From Caulobacter flavus (GTDB lineage: Bacteria; Pseudomonadota; Alphaproteobacteria; Caulobacterales; Caulobacteraceae), in assembly GCF_003722335.1 (NCBI RefSeq), contig NZ_CP026100.1, forward strand, positions 5,368,001-5,432,000: a DNA stretch of 64,000 bases, in the 5' to 3' direction. Positions 7,852 through 17,091 of the stretch are shown in pieces. The notes beneath the pieces were generated by a model, which made no database searches, had not been told where the DNA came from, and worked only from the letters and a program-made list of their open reading frames with translations. Numbering within the stretch: the stretch's first letter is position 1; the number at the start of each line of letters is the position of its first letter. The position numbers were made by a program, and so were the translations under genes.

Positions 7852-9303
7852 GTGACCACCGACACCGCCGCCGCCAGCCAGGCCCTGCGCCTCTCGGCCA
7901 CCAGCTTCCCGGCCGCCCTACCCGGCGTGGCCCTGCCGGCCTACGACCGCGACAAGGTGGAGATCGGCGTGGTCCACTTCGGTCCCGGAGCTTTTCACCG
8001 CGCCCACCAGGCCTTCTATTTCGACCAGCTGCTGGCCAGCGATCCGCGCTGGGGGATCTGCGCCGTCTCGCTGAAGAGCCCTGGCGTGCGCGACGCCCTC
8101 TCGCCGCAGGACGGGCTCTACACCCTGGCCCAGCTGGATCATGAGACCAGCTTCCGGGTCATCGGCTCGATCATCGAAGTGCTGGTCGCGCCGGAAGACC
8201 CCGAGGCCGTGTTCGCCCGACTGGCCGCGCCGCAAACCCGCCTCGTCACCCTGACCGTCACCGAGAAGGGCTACACCCTGACCGGCGAGGGCAAGCTGGA
8301 CACCGCCCACCCCGACATCGTCCACGACCTGGCCTCGCCCGGCCGTCCGGTCAGCGCGGTGGGCTACATCGTCGAGGGCCTGCGCCGACGCTTCGCTGCC
8401 GGCCTGCCGCCCTATGCCGTGGCGGCCTGCGACAACCTCGCCGACAACGGCTGGCGGCTGAAGGCGGCAACGGTGGCCTTTGCGGAAGCGCTCGATCCGG
8501 CCCTGGCCTCGTGGATCGAGCAGAACGCCGCCTTCCCGCGCACCATGGTCGACAGCATCACCCCCGCCACCGACGACGCCCTGCGCGCCCGCGTGCAGGC
8601 GGCCACTGGCCTCTTCGACGCCTGGCCGATCCAGCGCGAGGCCTTCACCCAGTGGGTGGTCGAGGACGTGCTGGGCGCCAACGCCCCCGATCTGGGCTCG
8701 GTCGGCGTGACGCTCACCGACGACGTGCGCGGTTTCGAGCGAGCCAAGCTGCGCCTGCTGAACGGGGTGCACTCGACCCTGGCCTATGCCGGCCTGCTGA
8801 AGGGCCACGAGACGGTGTTCGAGGCCGTGAACGACCCCGCCCTGGAGGCCCTGGCCCGCGACCTGATGGCGCAGGACATCATCCCGACCCTGACCGCGCC
8901 GCGCGGTCTGGACCTTGCCGCCTACGCCGAGGCCATCCTCGACCGTTTCCGCAATCCAGAGATCCGTCACCTGCTGAGCCAGATCGCCTGGGACGGCTCG
9001 CAGAAGCTGCCGTTCCGTATCCTCGGCACGGTGAAGGACACGCTGGAAGCCGGCCGTAGCGTCGAGCGCCTGGCCGTGCCGATCGCCGCCTGGTTCCACT
9101 TCCTCAAGACGCGCGCCGCCGAGGGCGCGGCCGTCACCGACCCTCTGGCCGACCGCCTGCTGGCCGTGGTCCAGGCCCTGCCGGGCGACGTGAAGGGCGA
9201 CGTCGCGGCCTTCCTGGCGGTCGAGGCGGTGTTCCCGGCGGAACTGGCGGGCGACGCGCGGTTCGTGGCGGCGGTCGAGAAGGCCTACGGCGAACGCGTC
9301 TGA
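7852..9303 (+). CDS. Mannitol dehydrogenase family oxidoreductase (mannitol 2-dehydrogenase or fructuronate reductase)
   Basis: A 483-residue NAD(P)-dependent polyol dehydrogenase of the long-chain mannitol dehydrogenase family. The N-terminal nucleotide-binding domain has VVHFGPGAFHRAHQA. The C-terminal domain carries the family Lys-Asn-His active-site motif as KLRLLNGVHST. Typical members interconvert mannitol and fructose, or fructuronate and mannonate (UxuB); sequence alone does not separate these. GTG at 7852 is chosen as start: it follows GAGG (7841-7844), gives a family-normal length, and no in-frame ATG precedes the conserved Rossmann strand. No other sugar-use genes adjoin it. Confidence 0.85.
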   Translation: MTTDTAAASQALRLSATSFPAALPGVALPAYDRDKVEIGVVHFGPGAFHRAHQAFYFDQLLASDPRWGICAVSLKSPGVRDALSPQDGLYTLAQLDHETSFRVIGSIIEVLVAPEDPEAVFARLAAPQTRLVTLTVTEKGYTLTGEGKLDTAHPDIVHDLASPGRPVSAVGYIVEGLRRRFAAGLPPYAVAACDNLADNGWRLKAATVAFAEALDPALASWIEQNAAFPRTMVDSITPATDDALRARVQAATGLFDAWPIQREAFTQWVVEDVLGANAPDLGSVGVTLTDDVRGFERAKLRLLNGVHSTLAYAGLLKGHETVFEAVNDPALEALARDLMAQDIIPTLTAPRGLDLAAYAEAILDRFRNPEIRHLLSQIAWDGSQKLPFRILGTVKDTLEAGRSVERLAVPIAAWFHFLKTRAAEGAAVTDPLADRLLAVVQALPGDVKGDVAAFLAVEAVFPAELAGDARFVAAVEKAYGERV

Positions 9304-9310
9304 CCCAGAG

Positions 9311-9344
9311 CCGTAAGACCCCCGCTTTCGCGGGGATCTTACGG
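9311..9344. terminator. Bidirectional hairpin between convergent genes
   Basis: Long stem CCGTAAGA-CCCCGC facing GCGGGG-ATCTTACGG with a short loop and one mismatch, placed between the stop of the mannitol dehydrogenase gene (9303) and the stop of the convergent PRC-barrel gene (9357). The position and stem strength suit a shared terminator, although there is no clear U-run. Confidence 0.7.
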
Positions 9345-9356
9345 GTCGTGACGACC

Positions 9357-9725
9357 TTACGGCTTCCAGTCCGGCAGATTGGCCAATTGGTCCTTGGTCA
9401 GCTTGGTGCGCACCAGATAGTCGTTAGGATCGCCCGGCTCGGGCGCGACCGAGACGTCGGCCAACGCCACCACGACCTTCTTGTCGGGACCGACACGGTC
9501 GATCTCGATGACCACGGCGGTCGGCTTGCCGGCGGCGTCCAGCAGCACGTGCTCCACCTCGCCGGCCTTCCTGTTGGCCGAGTCGATGACGTCGGCGTCC
9601 TCGATCTGACCGACGGTGAAGCTGCCCTTGGCGCTCAAGGCCTCGTCGCGGGCGATGGTCGACTGGGCGAAGGCCGCGCCGCCCGCCAGGGCGAAGGCGA
9701 CGGCGGTCAGGGCGATCCGCTTCAT
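9357..9725 (-). CDS. Secreted PRC-barrel domain protein
   Basis: A 122-residue product with a clear signal peptide (MKRIALTAVAFALAGG, cleavage near AAFAQS) followed by one PRC-barrel-like domain (GQIEDADVIDSANRKAGEVE ... PTAVVIEI) covering most of the mature chain. PRC-barrel domains occur in ribosome maturation factors, photosynthetic reaction centres and many periplasmic stress-associated proteins. This exported single-domain form has no defined role that I know. It lies downstream of the sugar transferase gene on the same strand with a 58-bp gap and is convergent with the polyol dehydrogenase gene. Confidence 0.78.
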   Translation of the reverse strand: MKRIALTAVAFALAGGAAFAQSTIARDEALSAKGSFTVGQIEDADVIDSANRKAGEVEHVLLDAAGKPTAVVIEIDRVGPDKKVVVALADVSVAPEPGDPNDYLVRTKLTKDQLANLPDWKP

Positions 9726-9783
9726 GGCGTGTCTCCGTGTTGATGCCCCGAGCCAACGCTCCGTACACGGCGACGTTCCGCCT

Positions 9784-10347
9784 CTAGGCCCTTACGCCCT
9801 TGCCCAGCACCACGGGCGCGACGGTGCCCAGCAGGATCTTCAGGTCGAACAGGAACGAGGCCTTCGCCAGATACTCGGCGTCGAGCGCCACCTTCTCCGG
9901 AATGGCCAGTTCGTCGCGGCCGTTGATCTGGGCCCAACCGGTGACGCCGGGACGCAGCATGTGGACGCCGGCGGCGGTGCGGGCGGCGACGAGGTCGTCC
10001 TGATTGAACAGCGCCGGGCGAGGCCCCACCAGGCTCATGTGGCCGACCAGCACGCTCCACAGCTGAGGCAGCTCGTCGAGGCTGGTCTTGCGCAGGAACG
10101 GTCCGACCGGGGTCAGCCAGCGGTGCGGGTCGTCCAGCAGGTGGGTGGCGACCTCGGGGGTATCGATCCGCATGGTGCGGAACTTGGGCATCGAGAAGAG
10201 CCGGTTGCCCCGCCCCACACGCTGCGACCAGTAGACCGCCGGTCCCGGCGAGGTGGCGCGCACCAGCACCGCCACTACGGCCAGCGGCAGGGCCAGCACG
10301 GCGAGGCCCGCCGCCGACGCGGCGAAGTCGAAGGCGCGCTTCAGCAC
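9784..10347 (-). CDS. Initiating sugar-phosphate (undecaprenyl-phosphate) transferase
   Basis: A 187-residue bacterial sugar transferase of the WcaJ/ExoY catalytic type. It moves a sugar-1-phosphate to undecaprenyl phosphate to begin polysaccharide synthesis at the inner membrane. Visible: the N-terminal hydrophobic hairpin (LKRAFDFAASAAGLAVLAL), QRVGRGNRLFSMPKFRTM, the catalytic LRKTSLDELPQLW and the block SLVGPRPAL, then PGVTGWAQINGR. It lacks the large N-terminal membrane domain of WcaJ, so it is the short form. C. crescentus has related enzymes (HfsE, PssY, PssZ) used for holdfast; which one this matches needs alignment. GTG start only 4 bp after the tipN-like stop codon, implying coupled expression. 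Confidence 0.88.
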   Translation of the reverse strand: MLKRAFDFAASAAGLAVLALPLAVVAVLVRATSPGPAVYWSQRVGRGNRLFSMPKFRTMRIDTPEVATHLLDDPHRWLTPVGPFLRKTSLDELPQLWSVLVGHMSLVGPRPALFNQDDLVAARTAAGVHMLRPGVTGWAQINGRDELAIPEKVALDAEYLAKASFLFDLKILLGTVAPVVLGKGVRA

Positions 10348-10351
10348 GAGA

Positions 10352-13300
10352 TCAGGCCAGGTCGCTGGCCGCCGCGTCGAGCAGCAGATAGGCGCGGCCG
10401 GCTTCCGAGGCCAGCAGGGCCGCCACCAGGAAGCCCTCGCGGTCCTGCTGGGCGGCCTCGCCCACCATGCCGGCGTAGCGGCGCACGAAGCGCTCGGCGT
10501 TGGCCTTCAGGGTGGCGTCGGAGAACAGGCGACGCACCAGGCGGCGGATCGCGGCCGGGGCCAGCTTCTTGACCACCTCCCGGGCGCCTGTCTCGTCGTG
10601 GGTCTGGATGGCGGCGGCGATCTCGTCGATGCGGCCGCGCGGCAGCAGCGCCGACGGATCGATGCCCATGGCCAGGATCTCGCCGGCCAGCTTCTCGCCC
10701 AGGGCCGCGTCGCCCGGCGAGCTGGCCTGCATGTCGCCCAGCAGGTTCTTCCAGCTCCAGCCGCCCTCGTCCTGGACGGGTTCGGGCGGGGCCGGAGCCG
10801 CGCCACGGCCGCCGGCGGCGTCGAACATGGTGCGGAACTCGTCGTCGGTGGCCGTCGGGGTCAGCTTCAGGCGCTGGCGCGGCGGCGGCTCCAGCGGCGC
10901 GAAGTCGTCGCCGGGATAGGGCTGCGGCGGCGGGGTCTGGGCGCGCGGCGGCTGCGGCGCGGGCTGAACCGGCGGCGGCGGAGGCGCCTGGCGCTGCTGG
11001 GGCGGCGGAGCCGGTTGCGGCGCGGGCTGCGGGGCCGGTTGGGGCGCCGGTTGCGGCGGGCGCACCAGGGCCGAGGCCCCGCGGCTCTGCGGCGGCGCCG
11101 CGAAGCTGGGGGTCTGGGCGGCGGCCGCGTTCATCTGGGTGACCGCCTCGCTCAGCATCTCGTAGTTGCGGCGAACGCGGTCCTGGAAGGCCTGGTCGAT
11201 GGCCGCCGTCTCCTCGGCGGTGCGGCGGGCGGCGGCGCGCAGGTCGTCGATGCCCTTCTCGATCTGGGCGCGGACCTCGGCGGCGCGGGCCAGGGCCTCG
11301 CCCGGCAGGGCGGCGCTGCTCTGGCCGGCCTCGACCAGCAGGCGCTCCATCTCGGCGATGGCGCTGCGGGCCGTCTCGACGCTTTCGGCCAGCTTCTGGG
11401 CGGTGCGGGCGCCGGCCTGCTCGACCACCTGGGCCGAGTTCTCGATCAGGTCGCGGGCTTCCTGCATGCGCGACTCGAACACGGCGTCGGCCTTCTGGCC
11501 GGCCGAGAAGGCGATCTCGTTCAGCTGGTCGACGCGGCCGCGCGCGGTCTCTACGCGCAGTTCGACGCCCTCGCCGGCCCGCTGGGCGGCGTCGGTGATG
11601 GCGTTCATGGCGCGGGTCAGCTCGCCCTCGAGGTCGGCGCGACGGTCGACGGCGGCGGCCTCCAGCCGCGCCAGCGCGCCTTGCGTTTCGGCGGCCAGGG
11701 CCTCGCGCTCGGCGCGGGCGGCCTCGGCCATCTCGCGCAGTTGATCACCGGAAGAGACGATCAGGCCTCGCAGCACCTCGGCGCCCATGGCGGCGATGTC
11801 GCCGAGCTCGGAGGCGCCGACGCGGGTGTAGGCCACGAACTCGGTCAGCTGGGCGGTGCGGGTCTCGGTCTCGGAGGAGAAGTCCTCCTGGTCGGCGCGC
11901 AGGGCCTGGGCGGCGGCCACCAGGGCGGCGCGCTGCGAGGCCAGGCTGCGCTCCACGCTGCCGATCTGGTCGCCGACACCCTGGCCGGCGGTCTCCAGAC
12001 GGGCGATCTGGCGCGACAGGTCCTCGGCCCCGACGCGAGCCGCGTCGGACGCCTCGGCGGCGGCGGCGGCCAGGTCGGCGGCGCGGGCGGCGAGCGCCGC
12101 CTCGGCTTCGCGCAGTTGGGTCTCGGCGAGGTCCGAGGCCTCGGCGACCATGCGGGCCTGGCTGCCGATGGCGTCGACCACGGCCGTGGACTGGGTGTCG
12201 AGAGTGGCCGACAGCGCCTGCATGGCGGTGCGCTCGTGACCCAGGCCCTCGGCCAGCTGCTTGGCCATGCGGCTCGACGAATCGGCGGCCTCGACCAAGC
12301 GGGCGGTCTCTTCGGCCAGGGCCTGGCGCAGGGTGACGATGCGCTCGCGGGCGGCGTCGGCGGCGCTGGTCGCCGCGTCGATCTGGCCGCTGAGGGCGTC
12401 GACCACGCCCGTCGCGCCGGCGGCGGCCAGGGTGGCGGGGGTCAGCAGCTGGTCGGTCAGCCGGCGCGCGCGGCGCAGCTCGGCCGAGACGCCCATCGCC
12501 TGGCGCAGCATGTAGGCGGCCAGCAGGATGAAGGCGGCCGGCCCCGCGGCCAGGGCCGCGAACACCGCCATGGTCACCGGCAGCGGCAGGCTCGGGCCGT
12601 AGCCCAGGGCGAACATCACCGGCGCCACGGCCCACAGGGCGGCGACGCAGACGGCAAGGCTCCAGTAGACGCCGCCCGGCATCGGCTTGCGCTCGGCCGT
12701 CTCGGACAGCGCGTGGACCGGACGCTCGGCGGCGGGCGGACGCGCGGCCGGCTCGGACCTGGCCGGCGGTTCGGGATCGGGCCGCGGGGCCGGCGGCTGG
12801 GCGGCGGCCGGCGCGGTCAGGAAGGTGGGCAGCGGCGGCAGGTCGTCGGCGGCCGGCGCGCGCTCGGCCGTCCGCGTGCGGCGACGCGGCTCCGGCGGCG
12901 GGGCGAATTCGGGCATGGGTTCGGGCGGCGGCGGCGCTTCGGCGACGGGTTCCGGCTCGGGCTCGGGCGCCGGCGGGGCGGGTTCAGGCTCGGGCGGCGT
13001 GGAGCCTCGGAAGAACGAGCGGCGGGCGTAGGAGCGGTCCTCGCGCAGCACCGGCTCGGACGGATCGACGGCGGGCTCGGCCGGCGCGGCCGGATCGGGC
13101 TCGGGTTCAGGCGCGGGCTCGGGCGCGATCGCCGAGGTCAGCGGTTCGGGGGCCGGCTCCGGCTGCGGCTCGGGCGGCTGGTAGGACGGCGGACGCGCGC
13201 CGCGCGGCGGCGCGGCCAGGAAGCCCGCCTCCGGCAGGTCGGCGATGTCGAGGTCGTTGTCCGGCTCGCTGATCGGCGCGTCGGGATCGGGCTCGGCGGC

Positions 13301-13408
13301 GACGAAGGGCTCCGACTCGGGCAGGCCAGAAGCAGGCGCCGCATCGTCGCGGGGCGTCTCCACCGGCAGGGTGGAAAAGTCGAGCGGTCGGCGCTTCTTA
13401 GGCTTCAT
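10352..13408 (-). CDS. tipN: TipN-like polarity factor (proline-rich, two membrane spans, long coiled coil)
   Basis: A 1018-residue protein. Residues 1-240 are a Pro/Glu-rich, low-complexity cytoplasmic segment starting MKPKKRRPLDF. Two membrane spans follow at about 247-271 and 277-300, then an Ala/Glu/Arg-rich coiled coil to about 780, a second Pro/Gln-rich linker (PQPAPQPAP repeats) and a conserved-looking C-terminal domain of roughly 150 residues. This matches the published description of Caulobacter TipN, the new-pole birth-scar marker that positions flagella and the division plane; as I recall C. crescentus TipN is somewhat shorter. ATG 13408 is preferred to an in-frame TTG at 13426. 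The sulfate activation genes upstream fit the tipN neighbourhood as I remember it. The identification rests on architecture. Confidence 0.65.
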   Translation of the reverse strand: MKPKKRRPLDFSTLPVETPRDDAAPASGLPESEPFVAAEPDPDAPISEPDNDLDIADLPEAGFLAAPPRGARPPSYQPPEPQPEPAPEPLTSAIAPEPAPEPEPDPAAPAEPAVDPSEPVLREDRSYARRSFFRGSTPPEPEPAPPAPEPEPEPVAEAPPPPEPMPEFAPPPEPRRRTRTAERAPAADDLPPLPTFLTAPAAAQPPAPRPDPEPPARSEPAARPPAAERPVHALSETAERKPMPGGVYWSLAVCVAALWAVAPVMFALGYGPSLPLPVTMAVFAALAAGPAAFILLAAYMLRQAMGVSAELRRARRLTDQLLTPATLAAAGATGVVDALSGQIDAATSAADAARERIVTLRQALAEETARLVEAADSSSRMAKQLAEGLGHERTAMQALSATLDTQSTAVVDAIGSQARMVAEASDLAETQLREAEAALAARAADLAAAAAEASDAARVGAEDLSRQIARLETAGQGVGDQIGSVERSLASQRAALVAAAQALRADQEDFSSETETRTAQLTEFVAYTRVGASELGDIAAMGAEVLRGLIVSSGDQLREMAEAARAEREALAAETQGALARLEAAAVDRRADLEGELTRAMNAITDAAQRAGEGVELRVETARGRVDQLNEIAFSAGQKADAVFESRMQEARDLIENSAQVVEQAGARTAQKLAESVETARSAIAEMERLLVEAGQSSAALPGEALARAAEVRAQIEKGIDDLRAAARRTAEETAAIDQAFQDRVRRNYEMLSEAVTQMNAAAAQTPSFAAPPQSRGASALVRPPQPAPQPAPQPAPQPAPPPQQRQAPPPPPVQPAPQPPRAQTPPPQPYPGDDFAPLEPPPRQRLKLTPTATDDEFRTMFDAAGGRGAAPAPPEPVQDEGGWSWKNLLGDMQASSPGDAALGEKLAGEILAMGIDPSALLPRGRIDEIAAAIQTHDETGAREVVKKLAPAAIRRLVRRLFSDATLKANAERFVRRYAGMVGEAAQQDREGFLVAALLASEAGRAYLLLDAAASDLA

Positions 13409-13606
13409 ACGCAGCCACTGTCCCAAGGCGAACGACGAGGGGGCCTTTTACAGCGACACAGCGCGCAAGCCCCTTCTCCGCGCAGGCGAATAAACCTAGC
13501 CGCGAAAGGCGCCCGCGCATAGCCGGTTGACGCGGTTTTCCCCAAAGCGGGCCGAGTGTTGCGCGATTCTGGCGGGTGTCGCCCCGACGATCCCGGGGCG
13601 GACGGA

Positions 13607-13813
13607 TCAGGCGCGGGCGAGGCGCGCGGCCTGCTCGGGGCAGACGATCTTGGGCGCGGTTTCGAGGCGCGCCGCCTCGCGCGGCGAACGCGCCACGGTG
13701 CGTTCGACCTTCGGTTTGATGATCTTTTCCTCGATCACCACGCCGAACTGGCACAGGGCCGTGGCCGAAAGCCACAGCACGATCGCCGCGAGGAGTTCTG
13801 ACAAGAAGGACAT
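13607..13813 (-). CDS. Small single-span membrane protein, unknown function
   Basis: A 68-residue product with an N-terminal membrane span ([16 protein letters not shown]), a short basic segment ([13 protein letters not shown]) and a Cys near the C-terminus (KIVCPEQ). No family recognized. The start at 13813 (MSFLSELL) has only a weak upstream GGGTAAG. The frame is open far upstream over the divergent cysD start, but that part lacks protein character. It would be transcribed toward the tipN-like gene, with a 198-bp gap. Confidence 0.5.
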   Translation of the reverse strand: MSFLSELLAAIVLWLSATALCQFGVVIEEKIIKPKVERTVARSPREAARLETAPKIVCPEQAARLARA

Positions 13814-14090
13814 CGGCTTACCCGTCGATCCGATAGCGCCGTTATGCCGCAATCCATGGCCATGCTCGAATGAACTTTTGGTCATGTTGCCGCAACGGCG
13901 CCCACACAAGCTGACAGCGCCCCTAGATTTCTGCGCCTTGCTCCAGAAGGCCCAGGGACCTAGGTCGCAGGCTCCCCCGGCACTTCGCTTCCCGCCGCCC
14001 GGCGGGGCGAGGTCTTTCTGTTTGCGGACGACCGTCTTGGCCCTTACCCAGCTTGCATCCCAGGCGCCCGCCGTCGCTTCCGAGCCGACC

Positions 14091-15008
14091 ATGCCCGTGA
14101 TCACGCCCGCTCGCCTCACCCACCTGCAGCGCCTGGAAGCCGAGAGCATCCACATCATGCGCGAGGTGGCAGCCGAGTGCGAAAACCCGGTCATGCTGTA
14201 TTCGATCGGCAAGGACAGCGCGGTGATGCTGCACCTGGCCGCCAAGGCGTTCTATCCGTCCAAGCCGCCCTTCCCGCTGCTGCACGTCGACACCACCTGG
14301 AAGTTCAAGGCGATGTACGAGCTGCGCGACAAGATCGCCGAGCAGCTGGGCTTCGACCTGCTGGTCCACAAGAACCCCGAGGCCGAGGCGCGCGGCATCA
14401 ACCCGTTCGACCACGGCAGCGCCCTGCACACTGACCTCTGGAAAACCGAGGGCCTCAAGCAGGCCCTGGCCAAGTACGGCTTCGACGCAGCCTTCGGCGG
14501 CGCCCGCCGCGACGAGGAGAAGAGCCGCGCCAAGGAACGGGTGTTCAGCTTCCGCTCGGCCGAGCAGCGCTGGGACCCCAAGAACCAGCGCCCCGAACTG
14601 TGGAAGCTCTACAACACCCGCAAGCACCCGGGCGAAAGCCTGCGCGTCTTCCCGATCTCCAACTGGACCGAGCTGGACGTCTGGCAATACATCCACCTGG
14701 AGAACATTCCGATCGTGCCGCTCTACTTCTCGGCCCCGCGGCCGGTGGTCGAGCGCGACGGCGCGCTGATCATGGTCGACGACGAGCGCTTCCGCCTTCG
14801 CCCCGGTGAAGAGCCGCAGATCAGGAGCGTGCGCTTCCGCACCCTGGGCTGCTACCCGCTGACCGGCGCCGTCGAGAGCACCGCCTCGACCCTGCCCGAG
14901 ATCATCCAGGAGATGCTCCTGACCACCACCAGCGAGCGCCAGGGGCGGGTCATCGACCACGACCAGTCCGCCTCGATGGAGAAGAAGAAGCAGGAGGGCT
15001 ACTTCTGA
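14091..15008 (+). CDS. cysD: Sulfate adenylyltransferase subunit 2 CysD
   Basis: Catalytic ATP-pyrophosphatase subunit of ATP sulfurylase, which makes adenosine 5'-phosphosulfate from ATP and sulfate. The 305-residue length is normal. Family blocks: [18 protein letters not shown] at the N-terminus, the PP-loop [56 protein letters not shown] and [15 protein letters not shown], ending in a basic [14 protein letters not shown] tail. The start at 14091 (MPVITPAR) gives a normal N-terminus. The stop overlaps the cysN start by one base (TGATG), so the pair is translationally coupled. Confidence 0.96.
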   Translation: MPVITPARLTHLQRLEAESIHIMREVAAECENPVMLYSIGKDSAVMLHLAAKAFYPSKPPFPLLHVDTTWKFKAMYELRDKIAEQLGFDLLVHKNPEAEARGINPFDHGSALHTDLWKTEGLKQALAKYGFDAAFGGARRDEEKSRAKERVFSFRSAEQRWDPKNQRPELWKLYNTRKHPGESLRVFPISNWTELDVWQYIHLENIPIVPLYFSAPRPVVERDGALIMVDDERFRLRPGEEPQIRSVRFRTLGCYPLTGAVESTASTLPEIIQEMLLTTTSERQGRVIDHDQSASMEKKKQEGYF

Positions 15009-16066
15009 TGGCTCACCAGTCCGCCCTCATCGCCGAAGACATCGAAGCCTATCTGGAGGCCCACCAGAACAAGTCGCTGCTGCGCTTCATCACCTGCGGC
15101 AGCGTCGACGACGGCAAGTCCACCCTGATCGGCCGTCTGCTCTACGACAGCAAGATGATCTTCGAGGACCAGATGGCCGCCCTCGAGGCCGACTCCAAGC
15201 GCGTGGGCACGCAAGGCGGGGCGATCGACTTCGCCCTGCTGGTCGACGGCCTGGCCGCCGAGCGCGAGCAGGGCATCACCATCGACGTCGCCTATCGGTT
15301 CTTCTCGACCGACAAGCGCAAGTTCATCGTCGCCGACACCCCCGGCCACGAGCAGTACACGCGCAACATGGTCACCGGCGCCTCGACCGCCGACGCAGCC
15401 GTGATCCTGATCGACGCGCGCAAGGGCGTGCTGACCCAGACGCGCCGCCACTCCTACCTCGTGTCCCTGCTTGGCATCCGCAACGTGGTGCTGGCGGTCA
15501 ACAAGATGGACCTGATCGACTGGGACCAGACGGTGTTCGACGCCATCGTCGCCGACTACCGCGCCTTCGCCGACAAGATCGGCCTGTCGGTCTTCACCCC
15601 GATCCCGATCTCGGGCCTGGGCGGCGACAACATGGCCGTGAAGAGCGAGCACACGCCCTGGTACGACGGCCCGATCCTGATGGACTGGCTGGAGAGCGTC
15701 GAGGTCGAGGACGGCCTGCAGGCGCAACCGTTCCGCATGCCGGTGCAGTGGGTCAACCGCCCTAACCTCGACTTCCGCGGCTTCTCTGGCCAGGTGGCCT
15801 CGGGCATGGTCAAGCCGGGCGACCGGGTCAAGGTGCTGCCGTCGGGCCGCGAGAGCCGGGTGTCGCGCATCGTCACCCTGCCGGGCGACCTTGACCGCGC
15901 CGTCGCCGGCCAGTCGGTGACCATCACCCTCGCCGACGAGGTCGACGTCTCCCGAGGCGACGTGCTGGTCGCCGCCGACAGCCCCTCGGCCGTTGCCGGC
16001 CAGTTCGAGGCCACCCTCGTTTGGATGGACGACGAGCCCCTGCCCCCGGCCGCTCCTACCTGCTGA
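15008..16066 (+). CDS. cysN: Sulfate adenylyltransferase subunit 1 CysN, 5' part of a frameshifted cysNC
   Basis: GTPase subunit that drives ATP sulfurylase. Its 352 residues carry the G-domain motifs [26 protein letters not shown] and NKMDLID, then a beta-barrel domain ([18 protein letters not shown] ... DVSRGDVL). The reading frame ends early at [14 protein letters not shown]. In the alternate frame the expected continuation [15 protein letters not shown] follows at once. The break lies at a run of five C (16043-16047); a sixth C would restore one frame of about 635 codons, the usual length of a CysN-CysC fusion. Either a real one-base deletion, a sequencing error, or recoding. Confidence 0.9.
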   Translation: MAHQSALIAEDIEAYLEAHQNKSLLRFITCGSVDDGKSTLIGRLLYDSKMIFEDQMAALEADSKRVGTQGGAIDFALLVDGLAAEREQGITIDVAYRFFSTDKRKFIVADTPGHEQYTRNMVTGASTADAAVILIDARKGVLTQTRRHSYLVSLLGIRNVVLAVNKMDLIDWDQTVFDAIVADYRAFADKIGLSVFTPIPISGLGGDNMAVKSEHTPWYDGPILMDWLESVEVEDGLQAQPFRMPVQWVNRPNLDFRGFSGQVASGMVKPGDRVKVLPSGRESRVSRIVTLPGDLDRAVAGQSVTITLADEVDVSRGDVLVAADSPSAVAGQFEATLVWMDDEPLPPAAPTC

Positions 16067-16914
16067 AGATCGGCGCGCGCCTCGTGGGCGCCAGCGTCAC
16101 CGAGATCAAGCACCGGGTGAACGTCAACACGCTGGAGCACACGGCCGCCAAGCGGCTGGAGCTCAACGAGATCGCCCACGTCAACATCTCGCTCGACCAG
16201 GCGATCCCGTTCGAGGCCTATGCCGACAACCGGGATCTCGGCGGCTTCATCCTGATCGACCGGATCAGCAACCGCACCGTCGGCGCGGGCCTGCTGAACT
16301 TCGCGCTGCGCCGGGCCGACAATATCCACTGGCAGCACACCGACGTCTCCAAGGCCTCGCGCGCGGCGCTGAAGAGCCAGCGCGGCCGCGTGATCTGGCT
16401 CACCGGCCTGTCGGGCGCGGGCAAGTCGACCATCGCCAACCTGGTGGAAAAGCGCCTGCACGCCCTGGGCCGCCACACCTACCTGCTGGACGGCGACAAT
16501 GTGCGCCACGGCCTCAACAAGGACCTCGGCTTCACCGAGGAGGACCGCGTCGAGAACATCCGCCGGGTCGCCGAAGTGGCCAAGCTGATGGTCGACGCCG
16601 GCCTGATCGTGCTGACCGCCTTCATCTCGCCGTTCCGGGCCGAGCGCCAGCTGGCGCGCGAGATCCTCAGCGAGGGCGAGTTCGTCGAGGTGTTCGTCGA
16701 CACCCCCCTGGCCGTGGCCGAGAGCCGCGACGTCAAGGGCCTATACAAGAAGGCGCGCTCGGGCCAGCTGAAGAACTTCACCGGCATCGACAGCCCCTAC
16801 GAGGCGCCCGAAGCGGCCGAACTGGTCATCGACACCACCAAGGTCGACCCCGTCGCCGCCGCCGAGCAGATCGTGGCCTGGCTGGAAGGCGACGAGATCT
16901 CGTACGAGATCTGA
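16021..16914 (+). CDS. cysC: CysN third domain fused to adenylylsulfate kinase CysC, 3' part of a frameshifted cysNC
   Basis: Begins with the missing last CysN domain ([49 protein letters not shown]) and continues into a complete APS kinase: P-loop [58 protein letters not shown], and [17 protein letters not shown]. CysC phosphorylates APS to PAPS. The segment has no good start of its own; the listed 5' end is a TTG in the overlap with the upstream frame. It is best read as the second half of one bifunctional cysNC gene, split by the shift at 16043-16047. If not restored, the kinase might need internal initiation. Confidence 0.88.
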   Translation: MDGRRAPAPGRSYLLKIGARLVGASVTEIKHRVNVNTLEHTAAKRLELNEIAHVNISLDQAIPFEAYADNRDLGGFILIDRISNRTVGAGLLNFALRRADNIHWQHTDVSKASRAALKSQRGRVIWLTGLSGAGKSTIANLVEKRLHALGRHTYLLDGDNVRHGLNKDLGFTEEDRVENIRRVAEVAKLMVDAGLIVLTAFISPFRAERQLAREILSEGEFVEVFVDTPLAVAESRDVKGLYKKARSGQLKNFTGIDSPYEAPEAAELVIDTTKVDPVAAAEQIVAWLEGDEISYEI

Positions 16915-16942
16915 GGCGGAGGGAGCGCTGCCTCCCTCCGCC
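16915..16942 (+). terminator. Hairpin directly after cysNC
   Basis: Perfect 11-bp arms GGCGGAGGGAG and CTCCCTCCGCC with a 6-base loop, starting at the base after the cysNC stop. There is no U-run, so it may terminate weakly or protect the mRNA end. The larger inverted repeat at 16943 adjoins it. Confidence 0.6.
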
Positions 16943-17080
16943 TCCCGTCATTCCCGCCCTTGTGGCGGGAACCTCTCTGTCGACCGCAAGGGCAGATGAG
17001 GCGGACTGCTCAGCAGTCCGCTGGCACTTCACCTGCGAGCGGAGCCAGGGGTTCCCGCCACAAGGGCGGGAATGACGGGA
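16943..17080. repeat. Large inverted repeat with perfect 30-bp arms and inner hairpin
   Basis: Arms at 16943-16972 and 17051-17080 are exact reverse complements (starting TCCCGTCATTCCCGCC). The 78-bp centre holds a second perfect hairpin at 17001-17021 (GCGGACTGCT/AGCAGTCCGC). It lies between the convergent cysNC and MFS genes. The outer TCATTCCCG pattern resembles, but is not identical to, the TCATCCCGG elements at 37783 and 43510. Confidence 0.8.
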
Positions 17081-17091
17081 GCTATTGAAGG

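Noticed and set aside
10920-11100. Pro/Gln-Ala repeats as a DNA tandem repeat
   Set aside because: They are part of a low-complexity linker within the tipN-like protein and vary in codon use; no separate repeat element.
10253-13522. Open frame of over 1000 codons opposite the tipN-like gene
   Set aside because: Caused by third-position GC bias of the coding strand; the product is Gly/Arg/Gln-rich with no domain, while the opposite frame has spans and a coiled coil.
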